In this document: positions 46,201-56,900 of the stretch, piece after piece
Position numbering within the stretch: position 1 is the stretch's first letter
Layout of the letters: every line of letters starts with the position of its first letter
DNA from: Hirundichthys speculiger
Taxonomy: Eukaryota > Chordata > Actinopteri > Beloniformes > Exocoetidae
Direction of reading: 5' to 3'
Assembly: GCA_018398805.1 (NCBI GenBank)
Contig: JAGFBZ010001934.1
Location: 1-64,000, forward strand
Length of the DNA: 64,000 bases
Notes under the pieces: generated by a model
Databases searched by the model: none
The model's input: the letters and a program-made list of their open reading frames with translations, nothing else
What the model was told of the DNA's origin: nothing
Program-made: the position numbers and the translations under genes

Positions 46201-49200
46201 GCCACATAGTGAGACGCCTGCTGCCACATAGTGAGACGCCTGCTGCCACATAGTGAGACACCTGCTGCCATATAGTGAGACGCCTGCTGCTGCCACATAG
46301 TGAGACGCCTGCTGCCATATAGTGAGACGCCTGCTGCCATATAGTGAGACGCCTGCTGCCCACTAGTGAGACCTGCTGCCACATAGTGAGACGCCTGCTG
46401 CCATATAGTGAGACGCCTGCTGCCACATAGTGAGACGCATGAGACATTTCCATGTCAGGCGTCTCACTATGCTGCCACATAGTGAGACGCCTGCTGCCTG
46501 CTGCCATATAGTGAGACGCCTGCTGCCACATAGTGAGACACCTGCTGCCATATAGTGAGACACCTGCTGCCACATAGTGAGATGCCTGCTGCTGCCACAT
46601 AGTGAGACGAGACGCCTGCTGCCACATAGTGAGACACTGCTGCTGCCATATAGTGAGACGCCTGCTGCCACATAGTGAGACGCCTGCTGCCACATAGTGA
46701 GACTGCCTGCTGCCACAATAGTGAGACACCTGCTGCCACATAGTGAGACGCCTGCTGCCATATAGTGAGACACCTGCTGCCACATAGTGAGATGCCTGCT
46801 GCCACATAGTGAGACGCCTGCTGCCACATAGTGAGACGCCTGCTGCCACATAGTGAGACGCCTGCTGCCACATAGTGAGACGCCTGCTGCCATATAGTGA
46901 GACGCCTGCTGCCACATAGTGAGACGCCTTCTGCTGCCATATAGTGAGACACCTGCTGCCATATAGTGAGACGCCTGCTGCCACATAGTGAGACGCCTGC
47001 TGCCAAATAGTGAGATGCCTGCTGCCATATAGTGAGACACCTGCTGCCACATAGTGAGACACCTGCTGCCACATAGTGAGACGCCTGCTGCCACATATAG
47101 TGAGACGCTGCTGCCACAGTGAGACCCTGCTGCCACATAGTGAGACGCCTGCTGCCACATAGTGAGACACCTGCTGCCACATAGTGAGACGCCTGCTGCC
47201 ACATAGTGAGACACCTGCTGCCACATAGTGAGACGCCTGCTGCCACATAGTGAGACGCCTGCTGCCCATATAGTGAGAGCCTGCTGCCATATAGTGAGAC
47301 GCCTGCTTTCCATGTCATGCGTCTCACTATGCTGCCACATAGTGAGACGCCTGCTGCCATATAGTGAGACGCCTGCTGCCACATAGTGAGACGCCTGACA
47401 TTTCCATGTCAGTGCGTCTCACTATGCTGCCACATAGTGAGACGCCTGCTGCCATATAGTGAGATGCCTGCTGCCATAGTGAGACACCTGCTGCCACATA
47501 GTGAGAGACGCCTGCTGCCACATAGTGAGACGCCTGCTGCACATAGTGAGACCCTGCTGCCACATAGTGAGACGCCTGCTGCCACATAGTGAGACGCCTG
47601 CTGCCACATAGTGAGAGACGCCTGCTGCCATATAGTGAGATGCTGCTGCTGCCACATAGTGAGATGCCTGCTGCCATATAGTGAGACACCTGCTGCCACA
47701 TAGTGAGACGCCTGCTGCCACATAGTGAGACGCCTGCTGCCATATAGTGAGACACCTGCTGCCACATAGTGAGACACCTGCTGCCACATAGTGAGACGCC
47801 TGCTGCCACATAGTGAGACGCCTGCTGCTGCCATATAGTGAGACGCCTGCTGCCATATAGTGAGACGCCTGCTGCCATATAGTGACGCCTGCTGCCACAT
47901 AGTGAGACACCTGCTGCCACATAGTGAGATGCCTGCTGCCACATAGTGAGACGCCTGCTGCCACATAGTGAGACGCCTGCTGCCAGTGATGAGACCTGCT
48001 GCCATATAGTGAGACACCTGCTGCCACATAGTGAGACGCCTGCTGCCACATAGTGAGACGCTGCCACATAGTGAGACCCTGCTGCCCCATAGTGAGACGC
48101 TGCTGCACATGCTGCCATATAGTGAGATGCCTGCTGCCACATAGTGAGACACCTGCTGCCACATAGTGAGACGCCTGCTGCCATGTGATGCTGCCACATA
48201 GTGAGACGCCTGCTGCCACATAGTGAGACGCCTGCTGCCACATAGTGAGACGCCTATGCTGCCAATAGTGAGACTGCCCTGCTGCCATATAGTGAGACGC
48301 CTGCTGCCACATAGTGAGACAACCTGCTGCCCATAGTGAGACGCCTGCTGCCACATAGTGAGACGCCTGCTGCCACACATAGTGAGACGCCTGCTGCCAT
48401 ATAGTGACATAGTGAGACGCCTGCTGCCACATAGTGAGACACCTGCTGCCACATAGTGATGCTGCCATAGTGAGACGCCTGCTGCCCATAGTGAGACACC
48501 TGCTGCCACATAGTGAGACGCCTGCTGCCACATAGTGAGACGCCTGCTGCCACATAGTGAGACATGCCTGCTGCCATAGTGAGACCTGCTGCCACATAGT
48601 GAGACGCCTGCTGCCACATAGTGAGACACCTGCTGCCACATAGTGAGATGCCTGCTGCTGCCACATAGTGAGACACCTGCTGCCACATAGTGAGACACAT
48701 GTGAGCCTGCTGCCACATAGTGAGATGCCTGCTGCCATATAGTGAGACGCCTGCTGCCACATAGTGAGACCCTGCTGCCACATAGTGAGACACCTGCTGC
48801 CACATAGTGAGATGCGCCTGCTGCCACATAGTGAGACGCCTGCTGCCACATAGTGAGACGCTGCTGCCACATAGTGAGACGCCTGCTGCCCACATAGTGA
48901 GATGCCTGCTGCTGCCACATAGTGAGACGCCTGCTGCCACATAGTGAGACGCTGCTGCTGCCACATAGTGAGATGCCTGCTGCCACATAGTGCTGCCACA
49001 GATGCCTGCTGCCACATAGTGAGACACCTGCTGTCTCACTATGACACCTGCTGCCATATAGTGAGACGCCTGCTGCCACATAGTGAGACACCTGCTGCCA
49101 TATAGTGAGACACCTGCTGCCACATAGTGAGACGCGCTATCACGGTATTTTTTTTTTGAAGGCACAACTGGGTGTTAACCACATTTTCTAATCATTTAGA

Positions 49201-49419
49201 GAGGAACTGCTGCAGTAAATTGGCTCAGAATGACCTATTTTACTGTCACGAGAAGTGAATATTGTAGAAAAACATTCATATCTACACTAGTATTAATACA
49301 GGTTTGCATGGCCTCACAAAATGATGCTATTTACAAAGAGGTGGCACTCATGATTCTGATTAAGTGAAGGAATCAGAATGAATGATAGTTGCAGTTAAAA
49401 TACAGAACCCTTTTATTTT

Positions 49420-49722
49420 TCAAATTTTGCAAACAACTTGAAAAAACATATTTTGTAAAAAATCAACACTAACTAAACAATGTAAACAACGTTCTAAAAT
49501 TGTAGCCGCGGGAGGCAACACCAGCCTGCTGTTGCCTCCCGCGGCTACAACTTTAGCTCGGCAACATTTGCAGATTATTGTAGTTTGTTGGACGTCGTCT
49601 TTTTTAAATCCAAAGAACTTCCACACGACAGATACGGCTCCTCGTTCAGGAAGAAGTTCCTCAGTCTCATGTTGCCGTTCTGGAGCTTCCACTTCGGGAT
49701 TTTCGCTGTTTGCAGCCATCAT
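49420..49722 (-). pseudogene. BED zinc-finger N-terminus of a hAT transposase, disrupted
   Basis: From the double ATG at 49717-49722 the minus strand reads MMAANSENPEV, then an acidic linker, then SVVWKFFGFKKDD, TTIICKCCRAKVVAAGGN. The W-x-F-F aromatic start and the C-x2-C pair of a BED finger are present. The expected continuation to the H-x4-H pair is lost. At that point the DNA folds back on itself: the codons encoding VAAGGN are followed by their own inverted copy (49501-49549), after which the frame is nonsense (SRLVLPPAATIL) up to a stop. A full-length relative would be about 600 residues with an RNase H-like DDE domain. Not functional. Confidence 0.75.
49501..49549. repeat. Perfect 19-bp inverted repeat inside the BED finger
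   Basis: Arms TGTAGCCGCGGGAGGCAAC (49501-49519) and GTTGCCTCCCGCGGCTACA (49531-49549) around an 11-base loop. GC-rich, so it would form a stable hairpin. It marks the deletion junction of the hAT derivative. Confidence 0.95.
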
Positions 49723-49923
49723 CGTTGTTGTGCTTCCAGTGCAACTGCAAAACAGTCCCCTGTCAAACAATGTTCTGCGGCACTTAGGTTCCGCCGTGCG
49801 GCGTTCCCAACATTGTGTACGCTACAGTACATACTCACCGGTATTACAGTATATGCAAAAATTTATATCATAAGAAAAATAAACACCGGTATTCAGTATG
49901 AACAGGTATACTGCCCAGCACTA

Positions 49924-50224
49924 GTACATGATGCTCCAGAACATGCTTCGGTATGTCGAAAGCTGGTCGACCGGGTCCAGGTGTTTCAGGTTGTGTGGTG
50001 GAGAACCGCTGAAGTACTTCTCGTAAATTTGTAATCACTCTGTGGTCGATGTCTTGGTTTGAGAGTGCCGAAATAACTCCAATTATTTCGATAAACTGTT
50101 ACATTTTATCCACTACAAACTGTGGTTGAGCAACTCCAGCCTCTATGTCCCTAGCTTGGTCTAAAATGTCTCTCATGAGTTCAGCACAGAGCTCATTCAG
50201 GTCCTGCATGAACGGAGCCGCCAT
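49924..50224 (-). pseudogene. Transposase-like N-terminal region of the composite element (IS3EU-like)
   Basis: From ATG at 50222-50224 the minus strand gives the same 41 codons as the left arm, then one TAA (50099-50101), then an uninterrupted in-frame continuation QFIEIIGVISALSNQDIDHR, TNLREVLQRFSTTQP, GPGRPAFDIPKHVLEHHV. It stops where the hAT element is inserted at 49923. The R-x-F-s-T...GRP-x-FDIP pattern is what I associate with the region ahead of the helix-turn-helix in fish integrase-like transposases of the IS3EU kind. No catalytic D, D or E remains in the window. The single stop in an otherwise clean ~95-residue frame suggests a recently inactivated gene. An intron at GTAACAG is a less likely explanation. 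Family assignment is inference. Confidence 0.6.
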
Positions 50225-50729
50225 GTTTGACCACAACACAAAACAGACAACAGACCAAAACAGTTGATTTCACAGGATCAACGTTAGTCCCGCCCACTGA
50301 GTTTGATGATTGGGTTTGACGTTTTAACACATTTAATGACAACAGCACAAACACGGGAGTCATGAAATAAATAAATACACTGTGAAATAATTAAATATAT
50401 TTTTAAATAGATGTTTTCTTTAAAGGGATATTTTAGTATTAAAATTCTTTATTTAAAAAGGTAGATTTAATTATTTAATGGGACATTTATTTAATTAATT
50501 GCATATTTCATAATTTCATGACATATTTAATTATTTATTGATGTATTTAATAATTTAATGATATATTTGTTTATTTAGTGGTAAATGTAATTATTTAATG
50601 ATGTTTTTAATGAAAATTCTGATACATTTAATTAATTAATGGGAGATTTAAAGATACGTATTTCATGATAGATTTATTTATTTCATGACATATTTATTTA
50701 TTTAATTTTGTCACTTTTCATCCTCCATA
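50084..50729 (-). repeat. Right inverted arm of the composite element
   Basis: Reverse complement of 35304-35950 with about four differences in total. Beyond its inner limit at 50084 the sequence continues into the transposase-like frame, which the left arm lacks. So the right arm plus its continuation is the ancestral sequence, and the left arm is probably an inverted duplicate of it. Confidence 0.95.
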
Positions 50730-50735
50730 GTTTTA
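50730..50735 (+). repeat. Right target-site duplication GTTTTA
   Basis: Direct copy of 35298-35303, abutting CCTCCATA. Confidence 0.75.
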
Positions 50736-52900
50736 ACCTTGCACTGAGGTTAAAGGCTGCAGCTCTGGGCTCCATCTGCCTCCCTCCCTCTTCCTCTCTC
50801 ACACTTTGCTCTGCCAGGACCAGTAACATGCAGCTTATTGCCCTCCCTGCAACGTTATTAAAGATTACAGGAGATAATCGCCACGGTATCATGCTGTATA
50901 GCAAGGTCAGGAAGCACAATATCATCACATGAAAGAGTGCTTTTGGCGAATAGTAGACAGCTTCGACCGGGGGGGGGGGGGGGGGGTTTATCCATTACTC
51001 AGATAACTGTTAAAAGATAACTGTGCTGTCTGTCAAGCTTTCAGGGGGCTTAAAGCTCTTTTTTCTTTTTCTTTTTTTTTTTTTTGCATATGGAAACAAA
51101 CAAATCAAAAGACCTTAAGAAAGCAAAGATAAATTAAGTGACTGGCCCTTTAACACGAACAACATCATGTATTTTCATTTGCATATAATCGTACATTTAA
51201 AATGATTCCTGTTGTTCTATGCTGCCAATAGCCCGTTTATATCTAAAGAAGGCATACGTAATTTGTCCTTTTATCCCTTTAGTTGACGCGTGTTTTGCAG
51301 TCTAAATAAAACATCTGTGACATGTAACATGTCAGCTCTCCTTTCAACCCTGTCTCTGTAGCTCTGTTGGGGTCTGGATGAGTCAGATGAGCTTTGCAAC
51401 CCTCCTCTTCTGCTGGATGGGGCTCTTCTAGGATCACATGGGAATATAGCACTATCTTTTATCAAGAGCGTGTTATTTCAAATTTCCTTCAAGACGTCTG
51501 CGTTTGCATGCAAACATGTCCATCTTCACCCCGAAACCTGCAAGCTTGTGAAACTTCTCTCCTGTGTGGGGTTCATTGCTGTCGGTGCAGTACAGCCAGA
51601 AGGCTGGATCACCACTATGAACCAGAAATTTACAGCTAATATATCATTATATTGTCCATTCTTCTTCGTTTTATGTATATATATATATAGTAATCTAACA
51701 GCACTTATTTCCAAGCAGTTCTGTCTCCCTAAGATGTTGATGTAGCTTTGACTCCAGTCCAAGCTGAGAGAAGTCCCAAATACATCCTATTCAGTTTGTA
51801 TTTCAATATGGCTCATGTCCAAGGGGATTTTAATGTGCTCTGTATTGTATTGTCCTTCCATAGTAGCAAATCACCTGCAAACATGTCGTTCTTGTCAAGT
51901 GAAAACCCGCGGCCTGCCTATTTATGTATCCGTGCCAGGGAGCGTATCGGTGGACTATCAGTGTCTGAGCCACAGCCGAGGACACCTGCTCTGCAGAGTC
52001 ACACAGAGGCGGGAGAGGAGGCCACCTGAATACAAATCACTGCAGGCTGTCCACCACCAGGAAGGACAGGGATGATAAAGCAAGAGGCAGAGACTGTAGA
52101 CGTTGGTCAGGGAGCTAAAAGCAGATAATAACGGAGAATGCTTATGATGCTATCTCATCTATTTAACTCTTGAAGCCTACTCTGTGGCTGCAGATGCTGA
52201 AATAAATAATCAATAATGGAGTCATGCAACAAACCTTGCATTATAACTGTCTTTGCTTCTACGCTGTATTGATTTTTTCCTCACAGAACTTTTACATTAT
52301 TGATGAGATATGTCAAGGAATCATTGTTCTGACTAATGGTTCTGTAGTTCTGGTCCAGCACTGCTCTGAGCAGCAGCTACATTAGAATGGAGGTTTGGCT
52401 GAATTTTGCTGTTTTTTCCTTGCCTGCATAACAGCTGACTCATAAACACAGCAACATCTAATTAATATTTTGTCGAGCGCCCAAAGCAAGGTCATTATCA
52501 CAACACTTCAGTTATTATCAGAGCTGCTCTGCTTCAGCGCTTTACAGGCAGAGGGTGAGCTTTAAATATTCTTTTCTTCTTGGTGAGGGCTGTTTAAGCA
52601 ATGGCCTCAGGTGGAATTATAACAGGCTGTAACAAATGCAAAAAAAACTGTTTATGACCTCTTTTTTTCAACACCATTTTCTTTAATCTATATTCCCACG
52701 TTAGCTGTTTTAGCCCCAGTAGATTGGAACCAGAGGCGGCGGACATGAAGCAGTCAGTCATAGAACCATTACCGTCACCATCATCATTATCATGCAAGAA
52801 GAAAAACTATGTGACCAGCAGGGTCTTAATGTTTGGTTCCAGCTCAGCTGCTATTGACAGGTCAGTGTGAAAATAATCATATGGGTATATTATACAAAAC
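50736..52900. other. No gene seen; intergenic with a poly-G run
   Basis: A run of about 18 G lies at 50969-50986, a T run at about 51071-51084 and TA units near 51678-51689. Frames of 60-90 codons occur on both strands but have no recognised domain and no consistent splice sites. Confidence 0.5.
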
Positions 52901-53210
52901 CTAAATCAGAAAAGCTGGGTTTGTATAGAAAAAGCTCATATAAAGTGTATTTTGATTTTTATGTCTTTGCGCATAGCATAAAGCCATTTCATGTTTTAGC
53001 TTGTCCAGCTTAAAAAACAATATTGCTCAAAGAGATATAGGAAGGGATTTGTATATTTCTCCTTCTACTGTGCATAAAATCATGAAACTATTCAAGGCAT
53101 CTGTAGGAATTCCAGTGTGAAAGTTTATCCAAGCAGAAGCTGAGCAGCTCTGTCAAGCATTATAATACACTTTTGCCCATGAAGTTGGAATAAAATATGT
53201 TTTACCGCTT
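52900..53210 (+). mobile_element. Kolobok-like non-autonomous remnant
   Basis: CAAAACCTAAATCAGAAAAG at the left and CATGAAGTTGGAATAAAAT at the right resemble the two ends of small fish Kolobok elements. In between, CAATATTGCTCAAAGAGATA, GGATTTGTATATTTCTCC and CTGTGCATAAAATCATGAAA match the helix-turn-helix coding region of the same transposase family seen on the minus strand at 29950-30660. No clean TTAA target was found. Heavily decayed. Confidence 0.5.
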
Positions 53211-53934
53211 CTCCGGAAATGATTGTGACAGTTTGATTTATTCTTGGTTGATAGCTCAGCTGATAACGACATTATTCCATCGTTATGGGCAACAGTGTAC
53301 ATATATATACATACTTAAAAACTGCAGTAAAAAAAAATCTGTATTACCTCTTTAACTAAAACGGGTTCAGCTGATCTGATGTTTAACCTGCTGAAAACTA
53401 GATGACACTAAATATCAGTGAAATATCTTGTAGGCTGTACTGCAGATACAGTCAAGCCTGCATGAAATCAGTTGCTTTATATCGGAAAAAAGGAACTTCT
53501 GTCATCTTCAGCACTTTGGTGTCCTCCTATAGGCAGTGGAGGTTTTACAATGACGTCTTACAGCACAATCTAAGATTCACTTTTGTTTGGTATTTTGCTC
53601 GGTCACTCATTTTTTCTTCTGTAATTATGTTCTTGAGTCAGGCGCCTGCTGATACATGACATCATGTTGTAAAACGATATGCAGTTGTTCCACTGGGTTA
53701 GACACAAGATCATATTTTGGCTGTTTTTTTTTTTTTTCTTCAAAAGAAATGCAAACTGATATTTTAATAAGAATCCTTTGTACTGCTTTAATTAAAAAAA
53801 AAAAAAGATTTCCAATCCACTAAATAATATTTATTCACTGAACTTAATAAAGCACATTATTAACTCCTGTTGGCATTAAAATACATAAGAGGGAGCTGAT
53901 GTGATGATTTCATTTCTCTACCGTCTAATTCGAA
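53211..53934. other. No gene seen; AT-rich intergenic DNA
   Basis: T run at about 53726-53738 and A run at 53794-53806; otherwise unique-looking. Confidence 0.5.
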
Positions 53935-53995
53935 TTCAAAAATTCAAATTCAATATACTTTATTAATCCCCCAAGGGGGAAATTCAATTTCAATC
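53935..53995 (-). mobile_element. LINE 3' tail, (TTGAA)n-like
   Basis: On the minus strand, AATTTCCCCCTTGGGGGATT precedes AATAAAGTATATTGAATTTG and TTGAATTC-like units. This is a common fish LINE 3' end. The minus-strand frame just upstream (53994-54224) might be its 3' untranslated region; I see no RT motif in it. Confidence 0.5.
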
Positions 53996-56900
53996 ATGCA
54001 CTTGCTTGGATCTTAATAGGAGCTACCTGAGTCCTGCAGACTATGAGCTGTAAGGGGGCAGAATTCTTCCAGGGCTTTGCAGAACTGTGCCTTTCTAAGC
54101 TATGGCTTCTCCAGTTATTCCAGTAGAAGTAGGCAGGATCACCACTCATGTCACCTTCAACATCAATCTGCTCCTTGCTGAATTTACAGGAACAGAGCCT
54201 GAAATTTCTCAGGAGGTTCAGCACGTCGACATTCTTCCCTGTTTTGTTCTCACCCTCCAGCTAAATCAGTTCCTTCTGAATCAGTGTTTTGAAGTTTTGA
54301 ACGGTCGCTTTCAAAACCTGAGGTCTACTATATTCCAAAAGCCTCAAATGCAGTGGCAATGACCAGTTTCAACTGGTGCTGCCCCCTAGTGGATACAATG
54401 TTCACGGTACTCAGATAAGTCCTATAACTGGCATAATACATTGACAATTTAGTCAGATAATTTATTTATTCATTTTCAAAATAACATAACATATAGAGAA
54501 CAAATTTGATGAATTCCCATATTAATATTTAATATAATATAATGAGAGGGAAAACACTGTTATTTAAACAAAAGCCAAGATGAGCAGAATAACTAATATT
54601 AACATCAACTAAGTTCTAAAAATAGCTACACATGACATCACACACCCGCCCATGAAATCAGTCAGTCAGACATCAGACAGACAGTTTACCAACAGGTGAA
54701 GGTAAAATCTGTGTTGTAAAATAGCCAGTTCACAGGAGCGGGTGCAGTTGATCTTGCTGATAAAATAATGCACTATATTTATTTTTCTGTTGGTCTTTAA
54801 ATAAGACCTGTCTCAGGTTTAAGCAAACACGCAGGATAAGAGGCCTCAATATTGCAACTGGGATCAAGCTTAACCTCAGCTGCAGGTTGAAGCACAGACG
54901 TAGGAGGGTTTAAAATGTTTAAAAGGTCACGTGACGTCTTACATCAGGCAAGACATTTAACACCAGGTTAAACGTTAGACCTCAGCTAACAGAGCATTCG
55001 ACCCATGATGGATAAAACTAGATGCTATAATGATATCTGCTCAGGAAGGGAAGACTTCAACGCTCAACGCGACAGTTACATGGAGAAAAATCTACGTGTG
55101 TTGTTTTATTATAGAAGGAGCACAATTCATAGGTAATCACTCCAAACCAAAGTCACAAACCCAAAGAGCTTAGTTCAGAGAAAATCACTTTAAAGGGTTT
55201 AGCAGACAGCAGTTAACATTTAAACACTGGGTCAAAGTAAATGAGAGAGGTACAAGACAGAGACACTGCACCGCTAGCATGGCTAAATTAGTCTGGAGCT
55301 GAGAGAGTGGAGCTTAAATGTTAAGCACACTGGTGTGAGCGATGAGTGTAGCTGATGATGACGAGGAATCAGGGAGTGTGCAGAAAGAGGAAAAAAACAG
55401 AGGTCAACAATAAAATAAGGCTGGATGTGGAAAATGAAATCAGAGAATGAAAAGAAAACATGACTCAGGCGGTGATCCAGGACACTGCAAATATTATTAC
55501 AGCTGCTAGTAATATTAAAAACACAATAAACTGCAATCTGACATGACCACAGCGTGAGACGATCTTGTGTGAAGCACAACTCCGGTGTTTTCCGGTGTAG
55601 TGGTAGTAGTGGCTCATATTGCATTTTTCTCTGACATGGAAATTAATGTCACAAGGTCAGTATTACTACAGTGATCAATTCACTTCACCAAATACAAGAA
55701 TTGCAATGCGCGCAACACAGCCAGATATTTTCCTCTTCTCTAAAATTATATTAGCTGCTACCATGACAATGGACCTTAATCTCAACCAATTTTCCAAAAC
55801 AAACACAATGTCACCGACAACACAAGCAAATCCTCCTATCATTACCATCTGAAAAATTCATTAAAAGCCCCCTGCCCCTGCCTGTCTTCGCTAATGGCAT
55901 GTCGCTTGCATAATGTATGAGTGTAATCTTAAATCACAGGTTTAGTTATGCGAATCCACCTGTGTTACAAAATGCAGTGAGCTACTTTAACAATCTGGCA
56001 CGCAGTTTAGTTTCAAATCAGAGCCAACCGCATGGAGTCACCTGATCAAACATGTCAAAGTGAAACTTGCATCAGTGACAGAGAAGCCTGGGGGCGGAGT
56101 CCCGCAGGGCGATGTGGGCTTCCCTCCCAGTCATTTCATCCTGATCTGGATGTGAACTTGGACCATCTGTCCTCTGTTAATTGCACATGTGCTGCCACGG
56201 GCCCTCCTTGGTGGGCCGAACTACAGAGGGACACAGTAAACGTCCCTTATGGGTGTCTCCATAGGTAAATGTGAGCAGTTCATTTAGCTCCAAAAGCAGC
56301 TAGTCGCCCATCACGCTCAAAAAAATAGATTCATTCTTGCTTTTCTTGCAGCTGCAGACCAGTAATATATGTGCATGATCAATCAGAAACGTCTCCCCTG
56401 TTCTCAATCACAACCTAGCCAAAAAGACATTGTTTGTTGACTCTTGAAAAAAAAAAAAAAGCATCCTTCACATTTAATTTAAAGTTTTAGAGCGTAGTTT
56501 GGAGGAACTGAATAATAACGAGTAGCTGAAGGGGAGATAGAGTCAAAGTGCATTCTTTTCACCGGCTCTGCTGTGGATGGCATTACTTTCCCTCCTCCTG
56601 CTCCCAGTTGCTTTTGCCAACAAGCTCTTACTGAAAACAGTGGGGGGGCTGTCCCCTCTGACTTTAATATTACATAGCTAAGACAGGGAAACACAGGGCA
56701 AGAAAGGAAAGATATTTTGATGTTGAATGATGAGGGACAATCTCAGAGCAGCTGAGCCGAGAGGAAGGAGGCAAAGATGCAGCGGCCAGACAGACATTGA
56801 AGAAAAGTAGAAAACAAAAGGAGACTGAGGGCACCAGAGTACACGGTGAGTTCAAAGAGCATGGGCAATGAAAAATGTTAACGTGCAAAACAGAGAGCAG

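Larger units (their letters stand above)
35951..49134. repeat. 22-bp satellite array, about 600 monomers
   Basis: The tandem monomer has core CTGCTGCCACATAGTGAGAC plus two further bases, usually GC. Main variants are CCATATAG for CCACATAG, and GATGCC or GACACC for GACGCC. Because 22 is not a multiple of three and the minus strand has no stop in the monomer, all three minus frames stay open for long stretches. They give a 22-residue periodic translation (words such as SHYVAAG, SLCGSRR, LTMWQQ) of up to about 749 residues. I do not regard these as genes: no start context, no flanking exon, and all three frames behave alike. Inverted half-monomers and palindromes recur throughout. Units are regular from 36.2 to about 43.7 kb and become rich in small indels from about 43.8 kb to the right edge. 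Confidence 0.97.
49135..49923 (-). mobile_element. Truncated hAT element with BED finger, right terminus intact
   Basis: The right end reads GGTATACTGCCCAGCACTA (to 49923), a typical TAGTGCTGGGC hAT terminus in inverse. Subterminal ACCGGTATT words recur near 49846 and 49886, and GGTATTTTTTTTTT near the satellite border (49143) looks like the matching inner left end. The outermost left bases and the 8-bp duplication expected there (GTACATGA by the right flank) are absent; satellite sequence takes their place. The minus strand carries a BED-finger N-terminus (separate entry) but no catalytic domain. It is inserted into the transposase-like frame of the composite element. Confidence 0.75.
35304..50729. 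mobile_element. Composite fold-back DNA transposon (15.4 kb) carrying a satellite array
   Basis: The unit starts TATGGAGG and ends CCTCCATA. It is flanked by a 6-bp direct duplication, GTTTTA, at 35298-35303 and 50730-50735. Its first ~647 bp and last ~646 bp are inverted copies of one another. Inside lie, from left to right: the left arm, ~13.2 kb of 22-bp satellite, a truncated hAT element with a BED finger, a ~160-bp continuation of a transposase-like frame, and the right arm. Six-base duplications, TA...TA ends and the protein fragment suggest the IS3EU superfamily. Polinton/Maverick elements also make 6-bp duplications and have long arms, but they begin with AG and encode polymerase, integrase and capsid genes, none of which are seen. 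The element cannot move on its own. Confidence 0.8.

Noticed and set aside
35951..49134. CRISPR array
   Set aside because: There are no unique spacers: the units are head-to-tail 22-bp copies, and the setting is clearly a vertebrate genome.
35304..50729. Polinton/Maverick or a virus-derived giant element
   Set aside because: Length, long arms and a 6-bp duplication would fit, but the ends are TATGG rather than AG. There is no polymerase, integrase, capsid or other large-element gene in the interior.
54102..54362. 86-codon plus-strand frame beside a LINE tail
   Set aside because: The opposite strand is open too and matches the position of a LINE 3' region; no known domain.
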